IMG/VR virus record: IMGVR_UViG_3300024273_002194
Span: 1-27,427 of that record
DNA length: 27,427 nt
Source: a virus
Direction: 5' to 3' (one strand)
The number at the start of each line of letters is the position of its first letter. Position 1 is the first letter of the stretch. This document shows, piece after piece, positions 7,241-15,616 of this stretch. The notes beneath the pieces were generated by a model. That model searched no databases, was not told the DNA's origin, and saw only the letters and a list, made by a program, of their open reading frames with translations. Made by a program: the position numbers and the translations under genes.

Positions 7241-9462
7241 TATACCCTCCTAAATTGACATCCATCCTGAAATTTTAACCAATTTCTTTCTTTGGAAAAC
7301 TTAGTCAAATATATACCTCCCTTTTCCACTAAATCCTTTATTCTATCATAAGCATCTGACCAAACTACCATCTTAACAGATGCGCCTCCATCGCTGAGTT
7401 CTAGAGACCAATATTTTTTGTTGTTTTTAGATATTTTTTCTACAACATCTTTTATCACAAAATAATAATATTTATCAGGATTTTCATAAGAAGTAACGGG
7501 TTCAACGTTAAAGTCATACTCTTCTTTAAATTGCTTCTTTATCTTAGATATTTTATCAAAAAGCTGTAAATCCAAACTACAAACATCTATAAAATCTTTG
7601 TACTTAATATCCTTGGGAGTTGGCTCAAACTTCTCCTTAAGACTCTCCTCTATAATGTCAAATCTATTTTGACCAAACAAGTCCATTTGCATAGTATTGC
7701 TTTTTATTTTAAACTTACGAAACTCCATAAGCTCTTCTCTAGACTCTGACCAATCATCAAAAACTCCTGCCTTTAAGCAGGCTTCAAAGTTTGCTTTATT
7801 GAATTTAGAAAATTTATGCATAAAAAACTTATCCTTACCAACATTAGAAATATCGACTTTTTGCAATTCTTCATAGGCAATTTCTCCCATACCATTTATA
7901 CTAGAAAAACCCATTAAAATAGTTTCTTCATCTAACATACCCCATTCCCATTTTGACTTTCTATTAGGAGGCAAAACTTTTATACCCTTAGTGAAAGCGC
8001 CCATTATAGCCGATGAAAGCCAAGACTCATCATCTTTAGCATGATTTAATAGAGCTGCATAGAATTCAGTAGGATAGTACCTCTTCATAAACAGGGTTTG
8101 CATAGCAACATAACTGTAACTCACTGAGTGTGAGCGATTAAAGGAATATCCTAAATACTTTACTAACCACTCTTCTATGTCTTTAACTTCATTTTCCTTA
8201 AGCCCCTTTTCTTTACAGCCTGACTTAAACTTTTCCCAAAGTGTCAAATACTCTTTATAGTTCTTATTATTATATTCTTTTTCTTCCAATTTATCTCCTG
8301 ACAAATTCTTTTTTATGATTTTTGAGGCCTTATCCATAACTTTCCTCAAATTATCACCCTCACCAAGAGTCATGCCTGCCAGCTCATGAGCTATAAACAT
8401 TAGTTGCTCTTGAAATATTAGTACACCATTAGTATTTCTAAGTAAAGGCTCTAGAGATGGGTGCACCAAACTTATTTCTTCTGGGTTTTTCTTATTTCTG
8501 ATGTACTCCTCGTGAGCACCAACTCCCATAGGTCCAGGTCTGTATAATGCATTTGCAGCCACCATCTCTTCGAAGCTCTCTATGTGCATTCTTTTTATCA
8601 GTTTAGACATACCATCAGACTCAAATTGAAACACCCCTTGATTGTTTCCGCTTCTAATCTCTTCAAACAAATCAGAATTGTCTAAATCAACATACTTTAC
8701 CTGCTCAGAAACATCTATACCCCTATTCTCTTTAACTAACCTTATAGCTTGTTTAAGTATGTTTAATGTTGTTAAATTTAATCTGTCTAACTTTAATATA
8801 CCTAAGTCAGATAAGTCTTTACCACTACCAGACTCTTGAAATCCAGAAACAGTGACTCCTTTTACCATATTTACAGGCATATATTCCCAAACAGGGCCTG
8901 GAGTTATGACTATGCCTGCGGCATGTTTTCCCAAATTTCTAACTTGACCCTGTAGAGTGAGTGTTGTATCTATTGTTTTTTTGTTACTGGGGCTTTCTAT
9001 CCATTTCTTAACCAAGTCAGAAGCTTCAGGTGTATTAGGGTGTTGTTCTAGCCAATCTTTTAAATCGCCATCATATTTCATAAACATTTTTGGCATTTCC
9101 TTGGTAACTGCAAATATTTCAGAATCAAACCCTCCGTCTCCTCCAAATGCCTTGACTACATCTTTTATACAACCCTTCTCATTAAATGTTGAAAATGTTA
9201 TTACTGGGAAAACGCATTCTTTTCCATATTTGTTATACAAGAACTCATCAGTCTTTACGTCTGAACCAGTCTCAAAATCTATGTCAATATCTGGTGGAGA
9301 ATTGTGTATTAACACACTGGAAATCAACGTGTTATGGCACTCACTTAAATCTTTACTTGAAGAGAAGAATAAATTATCTTTATCAAAAGATAGGTCATAC
9401 ACCTTTCCTTTATAAGGAATTTTTTTTATACTTCTAATTTTAGATATTTTCATAAGACTCAA
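7237..9462 (-). CDS. dnaE: DNA polymerase III alpha, C-terminal half with split-intein IntC
   Basis: Residues 1-54 are a C-terminal split intein: block F is KVYDLSFDKDNLFF, and block G ends VLIHN before Ser55. The C-extein then starts SPPDIDIDF, the palm motif whose D58 and D60 match two catalytic aspartates of E. coli DnaE. The third is D226 in LKLDRLNL. Other DnaE landmarks follow: RNLGKHAAGIVITPG, ALYRPGPMG, FQEQLMFIAHELAGM and FNRSHSVSYSYVAMQ. After the fingers come helix-hairpin-helix segments and an OB fold (FVIKDVVEKISKNNKKYWSLEL). The gene lacks the PHP, GRGSAAGS and thumb regions, which are in the other half. It is inactive unless spliced to it. Its start overlaps the endonuclease end by 23 bases; an alternative start is at 9453. 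Confidence 0.93.
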   Translation of the reverse strand: MSLMKISKIRSIKKIPYKGKVYDLSFDKDNLFFSSSKDLSECHNTLISSVLIHNSPPDIDIDFETGSDVKTDEFLYNKYGKECVFPVITFSTFNEKGCIKDVVKAFGGDGGFDSEIFAVTKEMPKMFMKYDGDLKDWLEQHPNTPEASDLVKKWIESPSNKKTIDTTLTLQGQVRNLGKHAAGIVITPGPVWEYMPVNMVKGVTVSGFQESGSGKDLSDLGILKLDRLNLTTLNILKQAIRLVKENRGIDVSEQVKYVDLDNSDLFEEIRSGNNQGVFQFESDGMSKLIKRMHIESFEEMVAANALYRPGPMGVGAHEEYIRNKKNPEEISLVHPSLEPLLRNTNGVLIFQEQLMFIAHELAGMTLGEGDNLRKVMDKASKIIKKNLSGDKLEEKEYNNKNYKEYLTLWEKFKSGCKEKGLKENEVKDIEEWLVKYLGYSFNRSHSVSYSYVAMQTLFMKRYYPTEFYAALLNHAKDDESWLSSAIMGAFTKGIKVLPPNRKSKWEWGMLDEETILMGFSSINGMGEIAYEELQKVDISNVGKDKFFMHKFSKFNKANFEACLKAGVFDDWSESREELMEFRKFKIKSNTMQMDLFGQNRFDIIEESLKEKFEPTPKDIKYKDFIDVCSLDLQLFDKISKIKKQFKEEYDFNVEPVTSYENPDKYYYFVIKDVVEKISKNNKKYWSLELSDGGASVKMVVWSDAYDRIKDLVEKGGIYLTKFSKERNWLKFQDGCQFRRVY
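9301..9462 (-). other. C-terminal split intein (IntC), 54 aa
   Basis: The block F-like segment is YKGKVYDLSFDKDNLFF and block G is VLIHN, with the penultimate His53 and terminal Asn54 needed for Asn cyclisation. Ser55 (codon 9298-9300) is the +1 nucleophile. Eighteen or so residues separate F and G, more than in most IntC pieces of 35-40 residues. Confidence 0.88.
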
Positions 9463-10540
9463 CTATATTTTTAATCATTATTATAATATTTTCCCTATTC
9501 TCTTTCCAGTCGTTCTCCCAAATTTCAATAAAATTACATTTGAGAATATTTATTATCTCATTTTTTCTCTTTCTGTCATCCTTCCAAATTTCACTTGCAT
9601 ATTTGTTTTTATTTTTATGATAAAAACTATTTTCATAAATTAAAGGATTACAATGCCAATAGTCTCCCATAACCTCTATCACTATTTTGTATTCTTCATT
9701 ATAATAATCAATCTTATAGAATTTATTTTTATTTATAACTAATATCTTCTGCCCTAAAGGTGATTTTTTAAAAAAAGAGTCTCCTGGGACTTCTTTTGAT
9801 ATTTCAGCAATAATTTCTCTTTCCAACTTAGATGTCTCTCCAAAATTTTTATTTACCTTTTTAGCATTTGCAAGCTGCCATTCATCAGAATAAAATAAAT
9901 TATCTACTCCAAATTTTTCTTGCATAGAAATCGTTACTGCAGAATAATGACAACCTCTCTCTAAAAACCATTTAACACCATATTTATTCTCTATTGTTTT
10001 TGAAATTTTATCTCTAATCTCTTTTATTTGAACAGGGGATGTCATTCCAGTAACTCCATAATTTTCATTTAAACTCCTATTAAAAGAGTCTCTATATTCT
10101 CTAGTTTTATAGTAAAGTGATTTATAATCTTTCTCCGAAATTATATAACCATGTGACCAAAATTTTACTCCCCCACGAGATGGATGTAATTTAACTAAAA
10201 CATTTTTTTTACTAAACCTATCATAAATCTGAATCTTCGCATCTGTTATTGAAATCTCTTTATTTAAATCAGTTTTTACTCTAACTGACTTCTGACCCCT
10301 TCCGCTTTTTCCAAAAAAACACCTTGTTGCTTTTCCAATATTTACCTCTCCTACAAAGACAAACTTTCCAACCACATTTTCCAAAGAAATAAATAAATCA
10401 CTCTTATATTCCCAATCTCTTTTTTCTTCTTCAGATGCTAACTTTAGCTCTTGAAAGCCAACTAAAGCTTCACACAAATCTTTTTGTGTATCAAAATTAT
10501 TATTTTCTATTTCTTCTTTTTTCATTTTACTATAATCCAT
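9440..10540 (-). CDS. EDxHD (Vsr-like) homing endonuclease between split-intein halves
   Basis: This 366-residue protein has its nuclease core at the C-terminus. E240 lies in SKLEREI, D278 in FYKIDYY, then EVMGDYWHCNP with H296, and D321/D322 in WKDDRKRK. This fits the EDxHD pattern of Vsr-like homing endonucleases. The middle carries two related segments (KYGVKWFLERG and KFGVDNLFYSDEW) that look like small DNA-binding modules common in homing nucleases. The first 150 residues are unassigned. It lies exactly between the two intein halves of the polymerase gene, the place expected of an endonuclease that cleaves the uninterrupted allele and spreads the element. A 30-bp spacer separates it from the upstream half, and it overlaps the downstream half by 23 bases. 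Confidence 0.85.
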   Translation of the reverse strand: MDYSKMKKEEIENNNFDTQKDLCEALVGFQELKLASEEEKRDWEYKSDLFISLENVVGKFVFVGEVNIGKATRCFFGKSGRGQKSVRVKTDLNKEISITDAKIQIYDRFSKKNVLVKLHPSRGGVKFWSHGYIISEKDYKSLYYKTREYRDSFNRSLNENYGVTGMTSPVQIKEIRDKISKTIENKYGVKWFLERGCHYSAVTISMQEKFGVDNLFYSDEWQLANAKKVNKNFGETSKLEREIIAEISKEVPGDSFFKKSPLGQKILVINKNKFYKIDYYNEEYKIVIEVMGDYWHCNPLIYENSFYHKNKNKYASEIWKDDRKRKNEIINILKCNFIEIWENDWKENRENIIIMIKNIVESYENI

Positions 10541-10570
10541 GTCTATAAATATAGATAAAAACTTTAAACT

Positions 10571-12775
10571 TTAAAAAGAAAACAGTAAGTCTGTTTCTTT
10601 TATTTCATCAACTCTTATTTCAATTCTTTTTTTATCTCTGAAAACAGGAATTATATGACACCCTGTGAGCTGAACAACAGAACCGTCTTCAGTCTCTATC
10701 TCAAATATATTCTCATGCTCTTCCAGCTCTCTCTCATGCTTCTGAACCAAGACTCCTTTTCCAGTTTCAGTCTGCACTGGGTCTCCGACTTTAACATCCA
10801 CTACATTTTTATAAGAACCATCTTTCATCATAACATTACAATTATCTGTAAGACAATTTCTGGCTGGATTTAAGAATCTTTCAAAATACAAATCAAACCT
10901 TATCGGGTCAATCTTTGTTATGTCTAAGCACCAAGAAAGTAAAGAGCCTGCCGCACTTCCCCTTCCTGGCCCTACCTCTATATCGTTGTCGGCACAAAAC
11001 CTTATAAGCTCCCAAACCACAAGAAAATAATCCAACATTTTCTTTTCTTTTATAACCTCCAGCTCATAGTCTAGCCTTTCTCTGTACTTAGAAATTTTAT
11101 CATCATCTATTTCAACAGGCCCACGCTCTTTATATATATTAAGCTTTTGATTAAGCTTAGCATGTGACAACCTTCTTATTATCTCTTCTCCATCATTGGT
11201 TTTAAAAAAGTCATAAACATCTTTAGTTGGCTTATATTTCGGATATTTCTCTACGTCTGTTTCAAAGTCAAAATTACATATAGAAGCAATTTTTTCACTT
11301 GTAATCATACACATTTTTATGAATTCTTCACTATAATTAAATCCATAATTCTTGTTCATTTCTAATATCTCAGACTCGTCAACGTAGTACATGTCCCTAC
11401 TGTCTTTGGTCCTAGCTCTTTTTATAGACCTTTTTTGATTTATTGAAATCAATACATCTTGTAGTACTTTATCCTTTTTTTCTGGGTAGTATATGTCATT
11501 AGAAATTATTACAGCCATACTATATTTGTCTGACATGTTAATTATGAAGTCATTATAATTCCTTTGTACCTCATTGTCCTCAAGGGAAATTTCGGCTATA
11601 TAAGACTTTTTTCCAAATGCACTTAACATGCTCACTAGATAATCTTCAGCATCTTTATATTTGCCCATTTGCAAATATTTACATATTGTTCCGTTTTTAG
11701 ATGAAGTTGTTAATATCAAACCCTCTTTATTCTCCAAAATCCATGAAGTTTTTATTCTAGGAACTCTATAAAAACCTTCAGCAAATGATAAATAATTTAT
11801 TTTATTAATATTAACAAAACCCTCTTTATTTGTAACTATTATTTTTTGAAGAACATTTTTATCTTGTTGCTTAGGCTCATACTCACCACCAATACTATCG
11901 TTTAAATGAAATTCACATCCTATTATCGGTTTTATGTTTTTAGATTTACACTTTTGATAAAAAGAAAAAGCACCAGACAAGCTACCTTTATCTGTCAAAA
12001 CTAAAGATTTGTGATTATACTTTTTGGCTAAATCAATATAATCAGAAGTTGAACCAGCACCTTCTAGTACAGAATGATAAGTGTGAACTCCAAAATTTAC
12101 CATAGAGAAGTCGTTATTAAAATCTCCATTTTTTGACTTCCACTTATTAATTATATTTTGTTCAGAATCAACTGAAGACATATGTGTTTTGAAGTCATCC
12201 CCAAAACCTAATCCACCTATTCTTCTGAGCTCGAAAAAACATCTAGCCAACGCCTCAACATCAACCAGTGCATCATGAGCATCTTCAAAAGCCTTGTTAA
12301 ACAACTTCTTGTGCAATTCTGTAAGAGTAGGAGGCTTAAGTCCCATCTTGCCTTGTATTCTACAAAAATCTATAGTAGAATTCATAGTGCATATATTCAC
12401 TATGTTTCTCATTGAATTTTTCATTTTTAATCTAAAAAACTCAGAAGCCGTAACTTTATTGTCGAAACTTACATTGTGTGCAACAATAAAATTAGAATTC
12501 TCTATATCTTTAGAAAATTCTTTCAAGACATCAGAAATTAAAACACCATCTCTGTTAGCTCGTTCATTAGTTATTCTATGAATTCTAATGCTATCATCTG
12601 GTATGACAAAACCGTCTGGTTTTATAATTTTATTATTAGAGCTTATGACTTTACCATTTATGTCATACACCTTCCATGCCAACTGAACTATTCTGGGCCA
12701 ATTGTCCGTATCGCTAACTGGTGCGCTAAAATCTTCAGGAAGCCCTGTGGTTTCTGTATCAAATACTATAAACAT
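10571..12775 (-). CDS. dnaE: Exonuclease-DNA polymerase III alpha, N-terminal half with split-intein IntN
   Basis: This 734-residue protein has three parts. Residues 1-190 are a DnaQ-like 3'-5' exonuclease: Exo I FDTETTG (D6, E8), Exo II AHNVSFDNKV (D105) and Exo III HDALVD (H167, D172). Next comes a DnaE PHP domain starting near residue 231 (GVHTYHSVLEGAG). The palm/thumb then runs to GPGRGSAAGS near 602 and FERFLNPARN at 631-640. Cys641 opens the N-terminal intein. After splicing to the other half the polymerase would be about 1,327 residues. Exo-PHP-polymerase in one chain resembles a PolC-like function with a different order. I chose the ATG at 12775 because it directly precedes FIVFDTETTG; an ATG at 12796 adds seven residues. 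The gene replaces the family B polymerase of true T4 phages. Confidence 0.93.
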   Translation of the reverse strand: MFIVFDTETTGLPEDFSAPVSDTDNWPRIVQLAWKVYDINGKVISSNNKIIKPDGFVIPDDSIRIHRITNERANRDGVLISDVLKEFSKDIENSNFIVAHNVSFDNKVTASEFFRLKMKNSMRNIVNICTMNSTIDFCRIQGKMGLKPPTLTELHKKLFNKAFEDAHDALVDVEALARCFFELRRIGGLGFGDDFKTHMSSVDSEQNIINKWKSKNGDFNNDFSMVNFGVHTYHSVLEGAGSTSDYIDLAKKYNHKSLVLTDKGSLSGAFSFYQKCKSKNIKPIIGCEFHLNDSIGGEYEPKQQDKNVLQKIIVTNKEGFVNINKINYLSFAEGFYRVPRIKTSWILENKEGLILTTSSKNGTICKYLQMGKYKDAEDYLVSMLSAFGKKSYIAEISLEDNEVQRNYNDFIINMSDKYSMAVIISNDIYYPEKKDKVLQDVLISINQKRSIKRARTKDSRDMYYVDESEILEMNKNYGFNYSEEFIKMCMITSEKIASICNFDFETDVEKYPKYKPTKDVYDFFKTNDGEEIIRRLSHAKLNQKLNIYKERGPVEIDDDKISKYRERLDYELEVIKEKKMLDYFLVVWELIRFCADNDIEVGPGRGSAAGSLLSWCLDITKIDPIRFDLYFERFLNPARNCLTDNCNVMMKDGSYKNVVDVKVGDPVQTETGKGVLVQKHERELEEHENIFEIETEDGSVVQLTGCHIIPVFRDKKRIEIRVDEIKETDLLFSF
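10574..10855 (-). other. N-terminal split intein (IntN), 94 aa
   Basis: Block A begins CLTDNCNVMMKDG with the nucleophile Cys1 (codon 10853-10855) directly after extein ARN. Block B is VVQLTGCHIIPV with the TxxH signature. The open frame stops 26 residues after block B, a normal end for IntN of about 90-110 residues. No endonuclease domain is fused. Confidence 0.9.
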
Positions 12776-12846
12776 AATAAATTTTATATCATACAAATAT
12801 AATAATTAAAGTTATTGAGTACAATTTTTTTGTAATATTTATTATT
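12776..12846. promoter_or_regulatory. Divergent spacer between polymerase and repeat-protein genes
   Basis: This 71-bp spacer is A/T-rich, with a run of seven T at about 12825-12831. Neither TATAAATA nor a Shine-Dalgarno is visible for either gene. It must carry the start signals of both, but I cannot point to them. Confidence 0.3.
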
Positions 12847-13455
12847 ATGAACTTAATTTCTACAAGTGAATATAAATCATTAGAGCCAAAAGAAAAATCT
12901 AAATTTCTTGATTATTTAGTTTATCTAAAAGCCCCAGTTGGTCTTTATTTTTTTAAAAATTTTAGCAACAAACAAAAGCAGGACTACATAGAAAATAGAA
13001 TAAAATCAGCAGATTGGTTAGAGGATTATGAATTTACTATAATGTCTAATGACCAAAAGCAAAGATATATATTTAGAAAGAGATTTTTAACTAATTCTGA
13101 ATTCTTAAAACTTAATGAAAAACTTCAAGAATATTATTTGCAAATGGCTTCTTATATTAAGTTACAACTTAATGATAGTGAGTTTAAAATATTAAGCCCA
13201 AAAATGAAAAAAATATATTGCAATTTTACTTTTGAGTTCCCTTTAGTTTTAGATGTTGAAAAGGTTCAGTTTTTAAGCAAAAAGAATCAAAAAAGATATA
13301 TAGAAAAACAAGTCGAAAGAGGAGTTTCTTTTTCGGAGGCACAATATAAGACTTTACCTCCCATAGCAAAAGTTGAGTATAATAAAATAAAAAATTCTAA
13401 TTTAAATGAAGTTAGAATTTTTATTAGAAAAATTTTAAAAGAGACTTTATGTTAA
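12847..13455 (+). CDS. Unrecognised protein of seven 27-residue repeats
   Basis: I do not recognise this 202-residue lysine-rich protein, but it is built almost wholly of repeats. The core is aromatic-x-x-(L/F/M)-(S/E/N/P)-x(3)-(K/Q)-x(2)-aromatic, starting at residues 9, 36, 63, 86, 113, 140 and 167. The spacing is exactly 27 residues except for one unit of 23. Examples are FKILSPKMKKIY, FTIMSNDQKQRY and YKTLPPIAKVEY. Each unit predicts as one or two short helices, so the protein is probably an alpha-solenoid or a row of small helical modules suited to protein or nucleic-acid binding. It is soluble, has no catalytic motif, and lies alone on the plus strand, its stop sharing TTAA with the convergent gene. 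It is probably an accessory (moron-like) gene. Confidence 0.7.
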   Translation: MNLISTSEYKSLEPKEKSKFLDYLVYLKAPVGLYFFKNFSNKQKQDYIENRIKSADWLEDYEFTIMSNDQKQRYIFRKRFLTNSEFLKLNEKLQEYYLQMASYIKLQLNDSEFKILSPKMKKIYCNFTFEFPLVLDVEKVQFLSKKNQKRYIEKQVERGVSFSEAQYKTLPPIAKVEYNKIKNSNLNEVRIFIRKILKETLC

Positions 13456-13751
13456 GAGTAATCACTTTGATTATCTTCTCTCTGCTTTAACAGGCTAGCC
13501 CTCAACTCTATACAAAGCTTTCTTATTTCATTTAGATTATTTCTAGCATCTATTGAGGCATCCACAGTTCCTTTGAACATAAACTTATATAACCTAGGCT
13601 CTGTTTTTTCAATTAAAAATTTTATTTTTTGAAAAATTTCATCAATACCATATTCATCGTCTTCAACATTTTTATCACTCAAAGAGTTTGAATTCTTTTT
13701 TAAACCCAATCTTTTATCTCTTATTTGCTTTTTTAAATCATCGTAATCCAT
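13452..13751 (-). CDS. Small protein after the portal, 99 aa
   Basis: Not firmly recognised. The N-terminal 45 residues are charged (DDLKKQIRDKRLGLKK, then an acidic EDDEYG stretch). Residues 58-92 contain KGTVDASIDARNNLNEIRKL, recalling the basic helix of Hc1-type histone-like proteins of Bacteroidetes, which end in a similar helix. The resemblance is weak. Position suggests another reading: in T4-like phages small scaffold or prohead core genes follow the portal. It starts 30 bases after the portal stop, so it is likely co-transcribed with it. Confidence 0.6.
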   Translation of the reverse strand: MDYDDLKKQIRDKRLGLKKNSNSLSDKNVEDDEYGIDEIFQKIKFLIEKTEPRLYKFMFKGTVDASIDARNNLNEIRKLCIELRASLLKQREDNQSDYS

Positions 13752-13781
13752 AAAATATTTTTTAATAATTAGTCATTAGAA

Positions 13782-15605
13782 TCAAATAGTATTTCCTTCA
13801 TTTAACAAATCATTTCCTTCATCATCTAACCCAGTCTTTTCGTCTATGCTGTTTAACTTAGAGGTTATAGAGTCAATTAAATTTTTTGTTTTAGTATTTA
13901 AATTCTTATTTTTTTTGTTCAAAATGTTAACGTTTTTACTTGCATTAACCTTATCATCTATTGTTGCTATGTTTAAATCCTTTAAATCTTGCTCCAAAAA
14001 TAAAACACTCTCTTCTAGAGGCTCATCTACAGCAGGCTCATCAACAGACGGCTCATCTACAGCAGGCTCATCAAAACTTGCATCATCTCCAGCATCTCCA
14101 GCATCTCCAGAAAGAGTATCTTCTGCTGCCTTAAACTTTTCGTCTATATCAGCAAAAAGACCAGTTTGCATATACTCCTCTGGTGCAGTCTCTATTTCTG
14201 AGAACATTTTTTTCTCTACTTTTTTCTGTCTTAATATTTGTTTTATTTCCGCCTTGGAGAATCCCATAACATACTCCATAGCCCAAGTGTAGGATACTGG
14301 CGAAGTTGGTTCTGCAGTGTACATTTCCTTAAAAACTTCAAGCCTAGCCTTCATTGTCTCTAACTTTAACAACTCCTGCTGTGTGGATGGATTAGTTAAC
14401 TTTAGGTTGAAATTGTCCATATCATCCTCAAATCCCAAAAGAAATAGGTGAACGTTTGCAATTCTTCTAAGCTCTATTATTATATTTTCTTGTATTCTAT
14501 TTATAGTTCTACTGAACCTCAAATCAGCCTGAGATAAAGCTGAACCACCAGGCATAGATTCTGCATAATTCAAATAAGGCTTAGGCACTTTCAGTGCTGC
14601 AAACAATTTATTTTGCAAATATTCCACATCTTGTATCTCCCCTAGATTAGATGCTCCAGGAAGCGTTTCTATCCTAGAAGACTTATCCCCTCTAATGGGA
14701 AGAAAGTAATCTTCCTCCATTGTTAAGGGATTGTATTTTAAATTCATTTGACCAGTCTTCTGGTCAACAATAGGAGATTTTTTTAATTCTCTTTTTATTC
14801 TTTCAACATATTGTTGTACATCTGCAGACTCTAAGTTACCAACTTCAATATAATGAACCCTTCTCTCAGGGGCTCTAATAATTCTATATACTAACATGGC
14901 ATCTTCTGCTAGCTGAAGTTGTTTCCAAAGCTTTCTGGCAGGGTCTAAAACGCTTCTACCATAAGGTAATTTTGTACCATCTGAAACTAACCTAAAGTGA
15001 GCTATTTGAAACTCTTCAAAGTACATGTTATTAATGTCCCACTTAAATCTAGAGGAATTTACATTACCATCAAAAGCTTCTTCTCTATGAATTTCTGCAA
15101 CAGGCAACATTCTTACATCGTATATTCCTTCTTGTTGGTCTATTTCCAATTTAGCAAAAGCATCTCCGAACTTAATCATTTCTCTAATCCAAAAAGTCAA
15201 ATTATATTCTATATTTAATCTGTCATGAAACAAATCTTTTAGAATAGTTTTGATTCTATCATTTTCAGAATATATTGACAATATATCACCCCTTTCATCT
15301 CTAGTTACAGTTTCATCTGTAATTATATCTAATGCTGCAGAAACTTCAGGAGACATGTCCATGGCTCTATAATCATTATATGCACCAAGCCTATCTGTGT
15401 CATAATAAACACTTCTAGAATATATATCTTGAGCAATTTTTTGAGACTGCACATCTAGAAAGTCTTGCTGCCTCTGTTGTACTGGTGTAGATTGAGGGCT
15501 AGAAATATTCCCAGAAATAACTTGCTTCTCTTGAGGCAGTGGCCTAGAAGTCCTTCCCCTCTTCAGTCTGTCCAATAAATTTATAAATACACTTTCGTCT
15601 GCCAT
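13782..15605 (-). CDS. Portal protein, T4 gp20-like
   Basis: This 607-residue protein has the gp20 family landmarks in order. They are DRLGAYNDYRAMDMSPEV near residue 70, DIITDETVTRDERG, WIREMIKFGDAFAKLEID, YGRSVLDPARKLWKQLQLAE, YRIIRAPERRVHYIEVG, and EDYFLPIRGDKSSRIETLPG, then a stem-like helix region (ALKVPKPYLNYAE). The portal forms the twelve-subunit ring at one head vertex, nucleates the prohead, docks the terminase and passes the DNA. The C-terminal 100 residues are unusual: an acidic tail with GDA and DEPxV repeats, then a lysine/asparagine-rich end. T4 gp20 is shorter by about 80 residues, so the tail is an addition. It follows the terminase genes, as in a packaging operon. Confidence 0.9.
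   Translation of the reverse strand: MADESVFINLLDRLKRGRTSRPLPQEKQVISGNISSPQSTPVQQRQQDFLDVQSQKIAQDIYSRSVYYDTDRLGAYNDYRAMDMSPEVSAALDIITDETVTRDERGDILSIYSENDRIKTILKDLFHDRLNIEYNLTFWIREMIKFGDAFAKLEIDQQEGIYDVRMLPVAEIHREEAFDGNVNSSRFKWDINNMYFEEFQIAHFRLVSDGTKLPYGRSVLDPARKLWKQLQLAEDAMLVYRIIRAPERRVHYIEVGNLESADVQQYVERIKRELKKSPIVDQKTGQMNLKYNPLTMEEDYFLPIRGDKSSRIETLPGASNLGEIQDVEYLQNKLFAALKVPKPYLNYAESMPGGSALSQADLRFSRTINRIQENIIIELRRIANVHLFLLGFEDDMDNFNLKLTNPSTQQELLKLETMKARLEVFKEMYTAEPTSPVSYTWAMEYVMGFSKAEIKQILRQKKVEKKMFSEIETAPEEYMQTGLFADIDEKFKAAEDTLSGDAGDAGDDASFDEPAVDEPSVDEPAVDEPLEESVLFLEQDLKDLNIATIDDKVNASKNVNILNKKNKNLNTKTKNLIDSITSKLNSIDEKTGLDDEGNDLLNEGNTI
14020..14079 (-). repeat. 15-bp tandem repeat in portal tail
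   Basis: Four 15-bp units starting GGCTCATC (plus strand) at 14020, 14035, 14050 and 14065 encode repeats of the DEPxV type. Just downstream, three 9-bp units CATCTCCAG (14084-14110) encode GDA-type repeats. Both stay in frame, so copy number could vary without breaking the portal. Confidence 0.85.
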
Positions 15606-15616
15606 TTTTCTTTTTA

